Positions 6,885 to 14,188 of a stretch of DNA of 32,732 nt are shown here, piece after piece. The stretch comes from Christensenellaceae bacterium (GTDB lineage Bacteria > Bacillota > Clostridia > Christensenellales > Aristaeellaceae). Both the position numbers and the translations under genes were made by a program. The first letter of the stretch is position 1, and the number at the start of each line of letters is the position of its first letter. The stretch lies in NCBI GenBank assembly GCA_012518615.1, contig JAAYRU010000005.1, positions 1 to 32,732 on the forward strand. The letters are read 5' to 3'. The notes under the pieces were generated by a model. The model made no database searches. It was not told the origin of the DNA and was given only the letters and a program-made list of their open reading frames with translations.

Positions 6885-7301
6885 TTATTGTTCCTTTTCG
6901 CACTCTTCCCTTTTGCTTTCAAGCATATTCTTAACTGCCTTTGGGAAGGGTACGCCGAGTATTGCCGCGTTTTCAACTATGCTTAGCGCCTCGCTTACGC
7001 AGTAGAAGCCTATTACCGCAGAGCGGCTTACTCCGTTTAAGTTTAGCATACTATCCAAAGTATAGGCGCATATTATTAGCAGCACCATTATAAGTTTACG
7101 GCTTAAGCCAAGGTACAATTCCCTTGATGAAAATTTCCCGCTTTCAGTCGCCCCGCTTTTTCCAAAGAAAGAGCATATTATACCTGTAAATATATCAAGC
7201 CCCATAAGAAGGAACATAGCTTTAATAGGCATATCCCAGCCGCCTAATAGGCTTGATAGCCATACGGCGACAGACGCAAGCGCTCCGCCTGCTTTTTTCA
7301 T
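6885..7301 (-). CDS. Phage holin (TcdE/holin-4 type)
   Basis: A 138-residue membrane protein with about four hydrophobic segments (near residues 8-22, 26-46, 70-88 and 96-113) and a charged C-terminal tail ending EECEKEQ. The pattern MGLDIFTGIICSFF followed by SRKL and a last amphipathic helix matches the phage/toxin-secretion holin family, which permeabilises the membrane so that endolysin can reach the wall. Its ATG overlaps the endolysin stop by 4 bases (ATGA). It is the last gene of the phage cassette, and no clear terminator follows; a T-poor 8-bp inverted repeat lies at 6844-6874 before the dps promoter. Confidence 0.85.
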   Translation of the reverse strand: MKKAGGALASVAVWLSSLLGGWDMPIKAMFLLMGLDIFTGIICSFFGKSGATESGKFSSRELYLGLSRKLIMVLLIICAYTLDSMLNLNGVSRSAVIGFYCVSEALSIVENAAILGVPFPKAVKNMLESKREECEKEQ

Positions 7302-8086
7302 GCTATCGCCCCCTTATTAATCGTTTCTTCTATATTTAATAATCTATCTTCTATATCCCTTATGCGAACAGCTAAAGGCTTTACATCTTCTTTTAAGCTG
7401 TTTATAGTTTCTATATTAGGGATATCGCTTATTTCAAGTCCCACAGCTTGTTGATAGCTTTGCATTGCGAGCCTTGTTTCGCTGCCGAATTTTCCGTCCG
7501 CCCCGTATTTTTTAAGCGGGTAACCCGCCTTTATAAGCATATTTTGGAATATCTTTATATCTATTATGTTTTCCTCCTTATTAAGACCGCTTGGAATAGC
7601 GTAATGTGTCCAAGGGTAGCTTTCAAAGCGGCTTTTTATAACCCCTGCCCTATGCCCCCTTGCGTCTATAACATAGCCGTTGCCAAGGGATATGCCTACA
7701 TGTTTCATGGGGCTGCCTCCGCTTCTGAATACTGCGCAGAAAGTATTTTTAGTATTAATATTAACCCTGCCTTTTTCTAGCCAATCGCCTTTTAGCCACT
7801 GGCTTGAAGCTCCGCTTGGAAGGCTTATATCCGCCTGCTGGTATGCCCGCCTTACAAGCTGGGCACAGTCAAACGCGGGTTTATCCTTATATTTGCATGT
7901 ATTACAGTTGTTGCTTGCGCCGCTTAATACGGGGCAGTATTTTTTTATAGAATCCGCATATTTGGGGTACTGCGCCATGCGTGCCCGCCTGTAATCCGGA
8001 GTACATTTCCTGCCTGTTGCACCGTACACATAGGGCGCGCCTACACAACCTTCTAAAAAAGCCTTTACATTATAAATACTGTCCAT
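7298..8086 (-). CDS. NlpC/P60 endolysin with peptidoglycan-binding domain
   Basis: A 262-residue lysin from the ATG at 8086, which overlaps the previous stop (TAATG) and follows AGGAGG. The N-terminal NlpC/P60 papain-like domain has catalytic C74 in AFDCAQLV, H129 in MKHVGISLG and H145 in DARGH, so the active site appears complete. A four-cysteine segment (CPVLSGASNNCNTCKY, 51-65, plus C28) precedes it, perhaps a small metal-binding insert. A peptidoglycan-binding type 1 domain occupies about 176-218 (FQNMLIKAGY, GADGKFGSET). No signal peptide is evident, as expected for an enzyme released by the adjacent holin. It should cut the stem peptide of the wall. Confidence 0.9.
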   Translation of the reverse strand: MDSIYNVKAFLEGCVGAPYVYGATGRKCTPDYRRARMAQYPKYADSIKKYCPVLSGASNNCNTCKYKDKPAFDCAQLVRRAYQQADISLPSGASSQWLKGDWLEKGRVNINTKNTFCAVFRSGGSPMKHVGISLGNGYVIDARGHRAGVIKSRFESYPWTHYAIPSGLNKEENIIDIKIFQNMLIKAGYPLKKYGADGKFGSETRLAMQSYQQAVGLEISDIPNIETINSLKEDVKPLAVRIRDIEDRLLNIEETINKGAIA

Positions 8087-8367
8087 TATTCCTCCTGCCA
8101 CTGCGCCTCAATATCCCTGTAGTTTTCACCGTGCTTTAAGCAGCGTATGCCCTTAAGCTTTGCGCTTATCTGCCTTTTTGCCCCTAGCGCCGGATCTTCT
8201 ATATTTATTACGCATGTGGTTTCATCAAGCAGATTTACCATATCCGTTTTAGATAGCATTGCCCAGTCTGCGCTTATTATGTATTTAATTATTTGCGCTT
8301 CGCCCGATACCATACCCTGATACTTAAGGCTTAAGGGCGTAGGCAGCATTATTCCGTTTATCTGCAA
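8086..8367 (-). CDS. Small phage-cassette protein, unknown
   Basis: A 93-residue protein. The best start is TTG at 8367, 9 bases after GGAGG; an ATG at 8349 is too far from any ribosome site. No family is recognised with confidence. It opens MQINGIMLPTPLSLKY, a pattern often seen at the start of small tail or baseplate-associated phage proteins, and is followed by a compact alpha/beta-looking sequence. It overlaps its upstream neighbour by 44 bases and the endolysin by one base, so it belongs to the same message. A structural or assembly role is inferred from position only. Confidence 0.6.
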   Translation of the reverse strand: MQINGIMLPTPLSLKYQGMVSGEAQIIKYIISADWAMLSKTDMVNLLDETTCVINIEDPALGAKRQISAKLKGIRCLKHGENYRDIEAQWQEE

Positions 8368-8473
8368 TGTTAATTTCCTCCTCTACAATTAGCATTGTTT
8401 CGTCCAATTCCCTCTCCGCTTCCCTTTGAAGGGTGTATAGTAGATTTATAGCTTTCTGTAAGTTTTTATTCAT
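8324..8473 (-). CDS. Very small phage-cassette protein, unknown
   Basis: A 49-residue helical, charged peptide from the ATG at 8473 (MNKNLQKAINLLYTLQ), overlapping the stop of the preceding gene. An in-frame start further upstream is less likely because it lies inside that gene with no ribosome site. The predicted product is almost entirely amphipathic helix with E-rich repeats. It might be a chaperone-like or regulatory peptide. Reality of the gene is supported by tight packing, but no homology is recognised. Confidence 0.45.
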   Translation of the reverse strand: MNKNLQKAINLLYTLQREAERELDETMLIVEEEINIADKRNNAAYALKP

Positions 8474-8795
8474 AGAATGGCCTTTCCGGATAATCCCTCT
8501 GAGTGCCAAGGGCGCAGGCTATATACCAGCCTATGCGCCATGCGTATTCCGCCTGTTCTCTCCTTTTCTTTTTGGCGCGGTATAGTGTAAGCGCATCTCC
8601 CGCAGCTTCGCATAGCGCAAGGCTTATTATATTTTCATCAAAACTTTCCATGCAATTTTTAGCTGTATCCTCTACCTTTTCATTCCCCGCGCCTTTAAGG
8701 GCTAATTTAAGCAGGGTTTCTATATCTATACTGCGCTTAAAATCCATATTAATTACATCTTGAAATTCAAAGCGCAATTTTGGCAGTTTATACAC
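8466..8795 (-). CDS. Phage-cassette protein, unknown (109 aa)
   Basis: Starts at GTG 8795, 6 bases after AGGAGG, and overlaps the previous gene by 8 bases. The product is largely helical with a basic segment (RAKKKRREQAEYAWRIGWY). No signal peptide or membrane span is seen. No family is recognised. Its order, after the head-closure and 194-residue genes, would fit a tail assembly chaperone or adaptor in an ordinary siphophage, but there is no tape measure or tail gene after it. Confidence 0.6.
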   Translation of the reverse strand: MYKLPKLRFEFQDVINMDFKRSIDIETLLKLALKGAGNEKVEDTAKNCMESFDENIISLALCEAAGDALTLYRAKKKRREQAEYAWRIGWYIACALGTQRDYPERPFYE

Positions 8796-9372
8796 TGTTT
8801 TCCTCCTTCCAAATATCCATGCTTATATGGCTTATGCCGTCTTTCTGCACTATCGCGGACACTAAGCCCTTATAAGCTTCATTTCCTAAGCTTAAATTTA
8901 TTTTATTACCGCTTGTAAATGCAGAGGGCAAAGCGCTTTGAAGCACCAGCTTAAGCGCAGACGGCTTAAAGCCCGCATACCTTAGCGCTCCATCTGAATA
9001 AAGCTGCAAATTGCTTCCATACTTAAGCTGCATTTCGGATAGACCTACAAGCAGCTCACCTTCTACAAGCACATTTATATGGCTGCCTGCTTTAAACCTG
9101 CCTTTCCTAAGGAACACGCCCGTGTCCTTCTGCCTTCCACTCGCCCTTTCGTAGCAGTAAAAACCAATAGCAGCCAGCGCATTTTCGCCAAGGGAGAGCA
9201 GGCTATCCCCCTCTTCCGCTGTTTCGGTTCTTGAAACAAGCACTATATAGTACTTGCCATTATCCCGAAGCAAAGAATACGCAATGTTGGGGAGCGGCAG
9301 CCCAAGCGGCGTGCCCCTTACAACCTGAGCAGGCAGGTTTTTAAGCGCATTATAAACAATAGTTTCGTTCAA
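8788..9372 (-). CDS. Phage-cassette protein, unknown (194 aa)
   Basis: A 194-residue protein whose ATG overlaps the preceding stop by 4 bases. The first ~80 residues (ALKNLPAQVVRGTPLGLPLP, YYIVLVSRTETAEEGD) look like an alpha/beta fold. The rest is beta-rich with glycine and serine turns (KYGSNLQLYSDGALRYAGF). In phage gene order this position is normally held by a tail completion/terminator or tail-tube protein; assignment to either is not possible by eye. It has no stop or frameshift and shares the codon use of its neighbours. Confidence 0.6.
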   Translation of the reverse strand: MNETIVYNALKNLPAQVVRGTPLGLPLPNIAYSLLRDNGKYYIVLVSRTETAEEGDSLLSLGENALAAIGFYCYERASGRQKDTGVFLRKGRFKAGSHINVLVEGELLVGLSEMQLKYGSNLQLYSDGALRYAGFKPSALKLVLQSALPSAFTSGNKINLSLGNEAYKGLVSAIVQKDGISHISMDIWKEENSV

Positions 9373-9686
9373 GGCTGTACCTCCACTTCTATTTCCATAT
9401 GCGATGGGTATTTGCGCGCCTCTGTTACCCGAAACATGCGCCTATCGCCTTTCATTTGCAGCTTATCCCCCTGAATTACATCGGGAAATCCCTCTGGTAT
9501 TATCATATGCCGCTCTATTGGGCGCAGGGTTGCATAATCCCTCCAGCGCCTTTGGTCTATTGGGTGTAAAGATGCGTAAAAAAAGCTGCCAGTTTCAAGC
9601 GATTCCGTTACCGCACCTGTTTCGCTCTTTACATAGCCCACCTTGTATGAGCGCACGAACAATTTATGCTTGTACCTAATTCTCAT
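9369..9686 (-). CDS. Probable phage head-closure/stopper protein
   Basis: A 105-residue protein. I chose the ATG at 9686 because it follows GGGAGG and overlaps the connector stop in the usual ATGA form; the open frame continues 8 codons upstream without a ribosome site. The sequence contains SLHPIDQRRWRDYATLRP and a beta-rich C terminus, resembling short head-closure proteins that follow gp6-like connectors in siphophages. In a virion it would cap the connector after DNA packaging. Family assignment is tentative and leans on gene order. Confidence 0.6.
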   Translation of the reverse strand: MRIRYKHKLFVRSYKVGYVKSETGAVTESLETGSFFYASLHPIDQRRWRDYATLRPIERHMIIPEGFPDVIQGDKLQMKGDRRMFRVTEARKYPSHMEIEVEVQP

Positions 9687-9982
9687 AAGCTTATCCTCCC
9701 AAGGCGCCAAGCCTTTATTTCCCTTAGCATATCTGTGGGTATGTGCTCCACCTGCACGCTTATGCTGCCCTCACGCCTTCCCGTTTCGCCCTCCATGCCA
9801 AGTAGGTTATAGCGCACAACAGCAAGGCGTAATTGCAAACCCTGCATACCCTCTGGCAGCACGGTTCTATTTGTAAGGTTAAGGAGTGTATCTTTTGCGC
9901 TATCAAGAAGCGCAGTGCAAAGGCTATCCTCCGGGCTTTCGCCCGGAAGTAATGCCTTTAATCTATCTACTAGAGTACTCAT
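9683..9982 (-). CDS. Phage head-tail connector (gp6-like)
   Basis: A 99-residue protein of the gp6/phage-connector type, which forms a ring under the portal. Typical features seen are the helical start (VDRLKALLPG), LLNLTNRTVLPEGM, the AVVRYNLLGMEGE helix and a final REIKAWR. Length is typical. The ATG overlaps the major capsid stop codon as ATGA. A connector without a portal gene in the same cassette is unusual. Confidence 0.78.
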   Translation of the reverse strand: MSTLVDRLKALLPGESPEDSLCTALLDSAKDTLLNLTNRTVLPEGMQGLQLRLAVVRYNLLGMEGETGRREGSISVQVEHIPTDMLREIKAWRLGRISL

Positions 9983-11091
9983 GCCTTGTTTATTTCTAGC
10001 GTCGCTGTTTTAAGGGGCTTATTCTCAGCGTTTAGCAGCACGGCATGTATGTAGTTATTTGTGCCTGCGGCTATGTTTTCACCGCTTCCGCCCCAAGGAG
10101 TAGTGCCTGTAAGCACTGTACCGAATGTGCCTTTAAGCTTGTTTTCATTGCTAAGTAAGTATGCCCACCTCATGCCGCCGCCGGCAAGCATATCGCTTGG
10201 TATAATAAGCCTAGTATCGCCTGTACTTGCGCCCGGCACTGTATACAGCCCCTTATCGCTTACATTTTCAAGCCCTGTAAACACAGCTATTGAAGCCACC
10301 CTGCCGCTATCGTATAAATAGCAGGCGCAGTGCTTGGACGCATACAGCGTTGAGCGCATGAAATCCGGCTCCCTATCCACTTCAAGAAGCGTGCCACGCT
10401 TGTTGACTAGCCTTAACGCGCCCGGCTTTACTATGAAATGCTGTTTTTCAAGGCTGTTTTCGCTCTCCCTTATGCGGCTTGATATTATAATCTGGCAGCC
10501 CCATATTTCGCCTACTACGCCTTGGCATATCATGCGCTGACCTATATCGCTTGCCCTTATGTACGAAGGGTCTTTCCTTAGCTGCGCGAAGCCTTTCGCG
10601 TCTGTAAAGAGCAGTTTGTCCCCGTCAAGTTCTTCCCCGAATAGCGATAGAGCATCGGCTACTGCATCGCTTGTTAAAGAATCCGCCGCCATCTTCCTTT
10701 GCATGGGAATATTATCAAGAAGTGAAAACAGCTCCTCATCTACTGCGTGGTCTATTGAGTAGGCAAGCTGCTTTGCCGCCTCGCCTATGGGGTCGCCAAA
10801 GCCGGATAGCCTTGCTTCATCTGTAATGCACACCGCCTTTGCGTACTTTTTAACCTTGGCTTCCGTTGTATCTGCACTAAGCAAGCCTACTGTAACCTGC
10901 CCGTTTTCATCTACCTGCTCCGCCTTTCCTATATAGCGAAAGCAGGGGAATTTAAGCGTATCGCCCGGCAAACTTTCAAGCGAATTGTCCTTTTCTGTAA
11001 CTGGCATAAGGCTTATCCTTCCGCCAAGTTCGCTTTCTATTATGTCGCTTACGACTTCCGGTATTATCATATGTCTTGTTTCTGTAATCAT
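9979..11091 (-). CDS. Phage major capsid protein (HK97-fold, N4-gp56-like)
   Basis: A 370-residue coat protein. The N-terminal region contains the family pattern LMPVTEKDNSLESLPGDTLKF, then YIGKAEQVDENGQV, VKKYAKAVCITDEARLSGFGDP and AAKQLAYSIDHAVDEELFSLLD, as in HK97-fold coat proteins of the N4-gp56 group that self-assemble with a scaffold protein. The last ~95 residues form an added beta-rich domain (GGGMRWAYLLSNENKLKGTFG and onward), probably a surface-exposed extension. The start follows AGGAGA at 6 bases. No stop or frameshift interrupts it. The scaffold gene is just upstream and the connector overlaps it downstream, the standard capsid order. Confidence 0.9.
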   Translation of the reverse strand: MITETRHMIIPEVVSDIIESELGGRISLMPVTEKDNSLESLPGDTLKFPCFRYIGKAEQVDENGQVTVGLLSADTTEAKVKKYAKAVCITDEARLSGFGDPIGEAAKQLAYSIDHAVDEELFSLLDNIPMQRKMAADSLTSDAVADALSLFGEELDGDKLLFTDAKGFAQLRKDPSYIRASDIGQRMICQGVVGEIWGCQIIISSRIRESENSLEKQHFIVKPGALRLVNKRGTLLEVDREPDFMRSTLYASKHCACYLYDSGRVASIAVFTGLENVSDKGLYTVPGASTGDTRLIIPSDMLAGGGMRWAYLLSNENKLKGTFGTVLTGTTPWGGSGENIAAGTNNYIHAVLLNAENKPLKTATLEINKA

Positions 11092-11099
11092 ATTTTCTC

Positions 11100-11507
11100 C
11101 TATCTATTTGTTAAATATAGTTCAGCCCTCTGACTGTATGTAAGCGGCTCTGTGGGCTTAAAATCCCCTACCGCAGGCGCGCTTTGCTCCGTTTTTATTT
11201 TGGATAAAAGCCTTTGCAATATATCTATGCTCTCTGTTATTGTTTCTTCGCTCTGCATATCTATAAGCTGCACCGCTTCCATTGGCAGCCCTCTTTTGCT
11301 TGCCATATCCCTTGCTTTTTGCTCCATCTCTATTATATGCAGCAGCTCTTCCTTGCGCTTTATTTCGCTTAGTTTTTCTTTGATTTCCATCTCTTTTTTA
11401 TTGAGATTCGCTTCTCTTTCATCTAGGCTGAATGTGTCTAAAGCAGTATCGCCATCCGTATTTTGCAAGCCTAATTTTTCATCGATTAATTCCGAAGTAT
11501 TTTCCAT
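11100..11507 (-). CDS. Phage capsid scaffolding-type protein (DUF4355-like)
   Basis: A 135-residue, highly charged, coiled-coil protein. Residues about 28-66 form a continuous helix rich in K and E (NKKEMEIKEKLSEIKRKEELL), followed by a helix-turn region containing ASKRGLPMEAVQLID and a C terminus PLTYSQRAELYLTNR. This arrangement, immediately before a major capsid gene, is characteristic of phage scaffolds of the DUF4355/GPO type, which shape procapsids and are then lost. It starts at 11507 after AAAGGA. It is the first gene of the cassette; portal, terminase and head-morphogenesis genes normally found before it are absent. Confidence 0.75.
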   Translation of the reverse strand: MENTSELIDEKLGLQNTDGDTALDTFSLDEREANLNKKEMEIKEKLSEIKRKEELLHIIEMEQKARDMASKRGLPMEAVQLIDMQSEETITESIDILQRLLSKIKTEQSAPAVGDFKPTEPLTYSQRAELYLTNR

Positions 11508-11612
11508 TGTTTTTCCTTTCTAATAATCATTGTGCGGGCGCATATTCCGCACACGAACGCGTGTTCTCCTTTCGCGTTTAAGCTAACACAAATAGTAGGA
11601 CAGCGTAGGACA
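11508..11612 (-). promoter_or_regulatory. Candidate control region of the phage cassette
   Basis: Between the divergent scaffold and glycerate kinase genes lies GTAGGACA repeated exactly at 11595-11602 and 11605-11612. The 10-base period places both copies on one face of the helix. Closer to the gene is a hairpin GTGCGG (11533-11538) / CCGCAC (11548-11553). I see no convincing -35/-10 pair on this strand, so the cassette may depend on an activator or alternative sigma factor. Confidence 0.4.
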
Positions 11613-11672
11613 AGTTTTTATGTTTCTTTTTCGCCGCCCCTAATAATATGGTAAATAATCTGCCAAAAAGCT

Positions 11673-11700
11673 TTGCTTATCCCGTGAAAAGTGTTATGAT
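11673..11700 (+). promoter_or_regulatory. Probable promoter of the glycerate kinase gene
   Basis: TTGCTT (11673-11678) and TATGAT (11695-11700) are spaced by 16 bases. The predicted leader is about 40 bases and ends with AAGGAG before the ATG at 11746. Confidence 0.55.
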
Positions 11701-11745
11701 AATTGCAAGATTATAATTACGCTAAGCACTTAAGGAGATATTTTT

Positions 11746-12981
11746 ATGCCCTTGTACGACGATGCAATGCAAATAGTAAATAATGCGCTCTTTGCAGCTA
11801 AGCCCGACGAAGCGGTTAAAAAGGCGCTTGAAAACATAAATCTTAAAGATAAAAACAGGGTATTGCTAATATCCATAGGCAAGGCGGCTTGGCATATGGC
11901 AAACGCGGCTAAAAGCGTGCTTGGAAAGCGCATAGACGGGGGAGTTGTAATAACCAAATACAAACACTCAGTAGGCGATATACCCCCCTTAAAAATATAC
12001 GAGGCGGGGCACCCCGTACCTGATGAAAACACTATACTCGCTACAGACGCGGCGCTAAGCGCAGTTGAAAACTTGTGCGAAAACGACGCTGTGCTGTTTC
12101 TGGTATCCGGCGGGGGAAGCGCACTTTTTGAAAAGCCGAAGGTATCCCTTGACGAGCTTAAAGACATTACCACGCAGCTGCTAAAAAAAGGCTGCGATAT
12201 AGTTGAAACTAACACCATAAGAAAACGCCTAAGCTATGTTAAAGGCGGGCAGTTCGCGCTAAGATGCGAGCCCGCGCATGTATATGCCATAGTGCTGTCG
12301 GATATATTAGGCGACCCGCTTGATATGATAGCCTCCGGCCCCGCGTACCCAGACAGCGCCACAAGCGACGACGCTAAAGCCATAATAAAAAAATACTCGC
12401 TTGAATTATCCCCACAAGCTTTAGAGCTTATGAAAATAGAAACCCCTAAGGAATTAAAAAACGTTACTACGCAAATTACAGGCTCTGTAAGCCAGCTTTG
12501 CGCCTCCGCTAAAAAGACCGCGAATAAGCTTGGCTATAAGCCCATAATACTAACAGATACTCTGCGCTGTGAAGCGAGGGAAGCGGGCAGCTTTATAGCC
12601 TCTATTGCTGAACACTACCAAGATACAGAAAAATCTCTAGCCTTTATTATGGGCGGTGAAACTATCGTCAGGGTTAAGGGAAGCGGCAAGGGCGGACGCA
12701 ACCAAGAGATAGCGCTTGCGGCAAGCAAGGTATTATCCACATGCAAAAAGACATGCGTGTTTTCTGTAGGCTCTGACGGCACGGACGGTCCCACAGACGC
12801 AGCGGGCGGCTATGTTGACAATAAGAGCTTAAAGAAGTTTAATAAGGCGGGCGTTTCAGTTGATGAATATCTATTGAATAACGATGCCTACAATGCCCTA
12901 GATAAAATAGGTGGGCTTATAATTACAGGCCCCACAGGCACAAATGTGAATGACCTTACAGTACTATTAATAAAACGCTGA
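11746..12981 (+). CDS. Glycerate 2-kinase, MOFRL family
   Basis: A 411-residue D-glycerate kinase of the MOFRL (GckA/TtuD) type, which phosphorylates glycerate to 2-phosphoglycerate with ATP and feeds lower glycolysis. Conserved segments are SIGKAAWHMA (about 43-52), FLVSGGGSALFE (about 118-129), TNTIRKRLSYVKGG (about 156-169), then in the MOFRL domain MGGETIVRVKGSGKGGRNQE (about 299-318), GSDGTDGPTDAAGG and ITGPTGTNVNDL near the end. All look intact and length is normal. The start follows AAGGAGATATTTTT. A phosphodiesterase gene follows after 13 bases, and a GarR-like reductase gene that could supply glycerate lies 2.7 kb downstream. Confidence 0.93.
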   Translation: MPLYDDAMQIVNNALFAAKPDEAVKKALENINLKDKNRVLLISIGKAAWHMANAAKSVLGKRIDGGVVITKYKHSVGDIPPLKIYEAGHPVPDENTILATDAALSAVENLCENDAVLFLVSGGGSALFEKPKVSLDELKDITTQLLKKGCDIVETNTIRKRLSYVKGGQFALRCEPAHVYAIVLSDILGDPLDMIASGPAYPDSATSDDAKAIIKKYSLELSPQALELMKIETPKELKNVTTQITGSVSQLCASAKKTANKLGYKPIILTDTLRCEAREAGSFIASIAEHYQDTEKSLAFIMGGETIVRVKGSGKGGRNQEIALAASKVLSTCKKTCVFSVGSDGTDGPTDAAGGYVDNKSLKKFNKAGVSVDEYLLNNDAYNALDKIGGLIITGPTGTNVNDLTVLLIKR

Positions 12982-12994
12982 TGCGGAGGAATTG

Positions 12995-14074
12995 ATGACC
13001 GGCACCACTGCTAACTACGCCTGCTCTATACTAAAGTATTTCGGGCAGGCACACCCAAACGAAAGCTTAAGCGAGCTTGATAGCCTGCTTAAAACAAAGA
13101 GAAATAACATAATAAACATACTGCTTGACGGTATGGGAAGCCACAATATGAAAGACCACCTATCATATTGCGGCTTTTTTGAGCGCAACAAAAGGGTGGA
13201 TTATTATTCAGTATTTCCGCCTACTACAGTTGCCGCCACCGCCTCTATGGAATGCGGGCTATTCCCCTCCCAGCATGGACGGCTTGGCTGGACTATGTAT
13301 TACCCAAAACTCAAGCAAAATGTGCTTGTGTATTCTAACTTGCTTAAAGATAAAAGCCCTGCTGCTCCTTTCCATGCGGCAGAAACATACACGCCATATA
13401 AAAAAATTGTAGATATACTAAACGAAAACGGCATAAAGGCATATGCGCTAAGCCCATATGGCGAACCTAAATACGATAGTTTTAAAGACATGCTTGATAG
13501 AATACTTGAATTAACTAAAGATAAATCGCCTAAATATATATACGCATATTGGCCTGAGCCTGACAGCATAATGCACAAAAAAGGCGTGCTATGCGATGAT
13601 GTTAAAAACAATATGCTGTACCTAGAAAACGCTCTTTTAGAATTTAGCAAAAAAATAAGCAATAGCTGGCTGCTTATAACAGCAGACCACGGGCATATAG
13701 ACGCAGAGGGCATATTGCTTACAGATTACCCCGATATACTAAACTGCCTTGAGCGCTTGCCATCTATTGAGCAAAGGGCGCTTAACCTTTTCGCGAAAGA
13801 GGGCAAAAAAGAGGAATTAAAGAGCGCATTTTTAAAGCATTTTGGAGATAACCATAGACTATACACTAGACAAGAAGCGCTGGATACAGAGCTATTCGGC
13901 ATAAAGCCCTACCATAAGGATTTAGCTACATTCCTTGGAGATTTTATTGCGGTTGCAAATACTCCCCTTACCATATTCAACAATGAAAACCAGATGAGCG
14001 CGCTAAAAGGCGTACACGCAGGAGCTACACTAAAAGAAAAAATAGTACCGCTTATTGCGGTAGACTGCATATAA
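12995..14074 (+). CDS. Type I phosphodiesterase / alkaline phosphatase superfamily protein
   Basis: A 359-residue enzyme of the nucleotide pyrophosphatase/alkaline phosphatase superfamily. It starts at ATG 12995, 5 bases after CGGAGG; a TTG just before it is too close to the ribosome site. Metal-binding and nucleophile regions seen are INILLDGMG (metal aspartate), FPPTTVAATASM with the probable threonine nucleophile, YWPEPDSIMHKKG, LLITADHGH and a terminal GVHAGATLKE histidine. No signal peptide is evident, so it is likely cytosolic. The natural phosphoester substrate is unknown. It is cotranscribed with glycerate kinase, so a glycerate-containing phosphodiester is conceivable, but that is speculation. 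A second, only distantly similar member of the superfamily is at 27154. Confidence 0.85.
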   Translation: MTGTTANYACSILKYFGQAHPNESLSELDSLLKTKRNNIINILLDGMGSHNMKDHLSYCGFFERNKRVDYYSVFPPTTVAATASMECGLFPSQHGRLGWTMYYPKLKQNVLVYSNLLKDKSPAAPFHAAETYTPYKKIVDILNENGIKAYALSPYGEPKYDSFKDMLDRILELTKDKSPKYIYAYWPEPDSIMHKKGVLCDDVKNNMLYLENALLEFSKKISNSWLLITADHGHIDAEGILLTDYPDILNCLERLPSIEQRALNLFAKEGKKEELKSAFLKHFGDNHRLYTRQEALDTELFGIKPYHKDLATFLGDFIAVANTPLTIFNNENQMSALKGVHAGATLKEKIVPLIAVDCI

Positions 14075-14092
14075 AGAAAAGAAGGCTATGGC

Positions 14093-14135
14093 ACAAAGTA
14101 TAAGAAAACCGTAAGCACAGGAAGCTTTGTTTTTA
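14093..14135 (+). terminator. Weak terminator candidate after the phosphodiesterase gene
   Basis: ACAAAG (14093-14098) faces CTTTGT (14125-14130), followed by a T-rich run (14126-14135). The stem is only 6 bp with a long loop, so termination here is uncertain. No coding frame with a start codon is supported in the 114-base gap. Confidence 0.3.
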
Positions 14136-14188
14136 TTGTATTTTTAGTGGGTTTATTTGGCTTTTAATGAGCAGTATGGGTATAACAA

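Noticed and set aside
11508-11570. Tiny GTG-started frame (VCGICART) in front of the scaffold gene
   Set aside because: The ribosome-site spacing is poor and the frame is about 22 codons overlapping the scaffold start. Not supportable.
14075-14188. Hydrophobic frame (KKTVSTGSFVFIVFLVGLFGF) in the gap after the phosphodiesterase gene
   Set aside because: It resembles a small membrane peptide, but there is no start codon between the preceding in-frame stop and this stretch.
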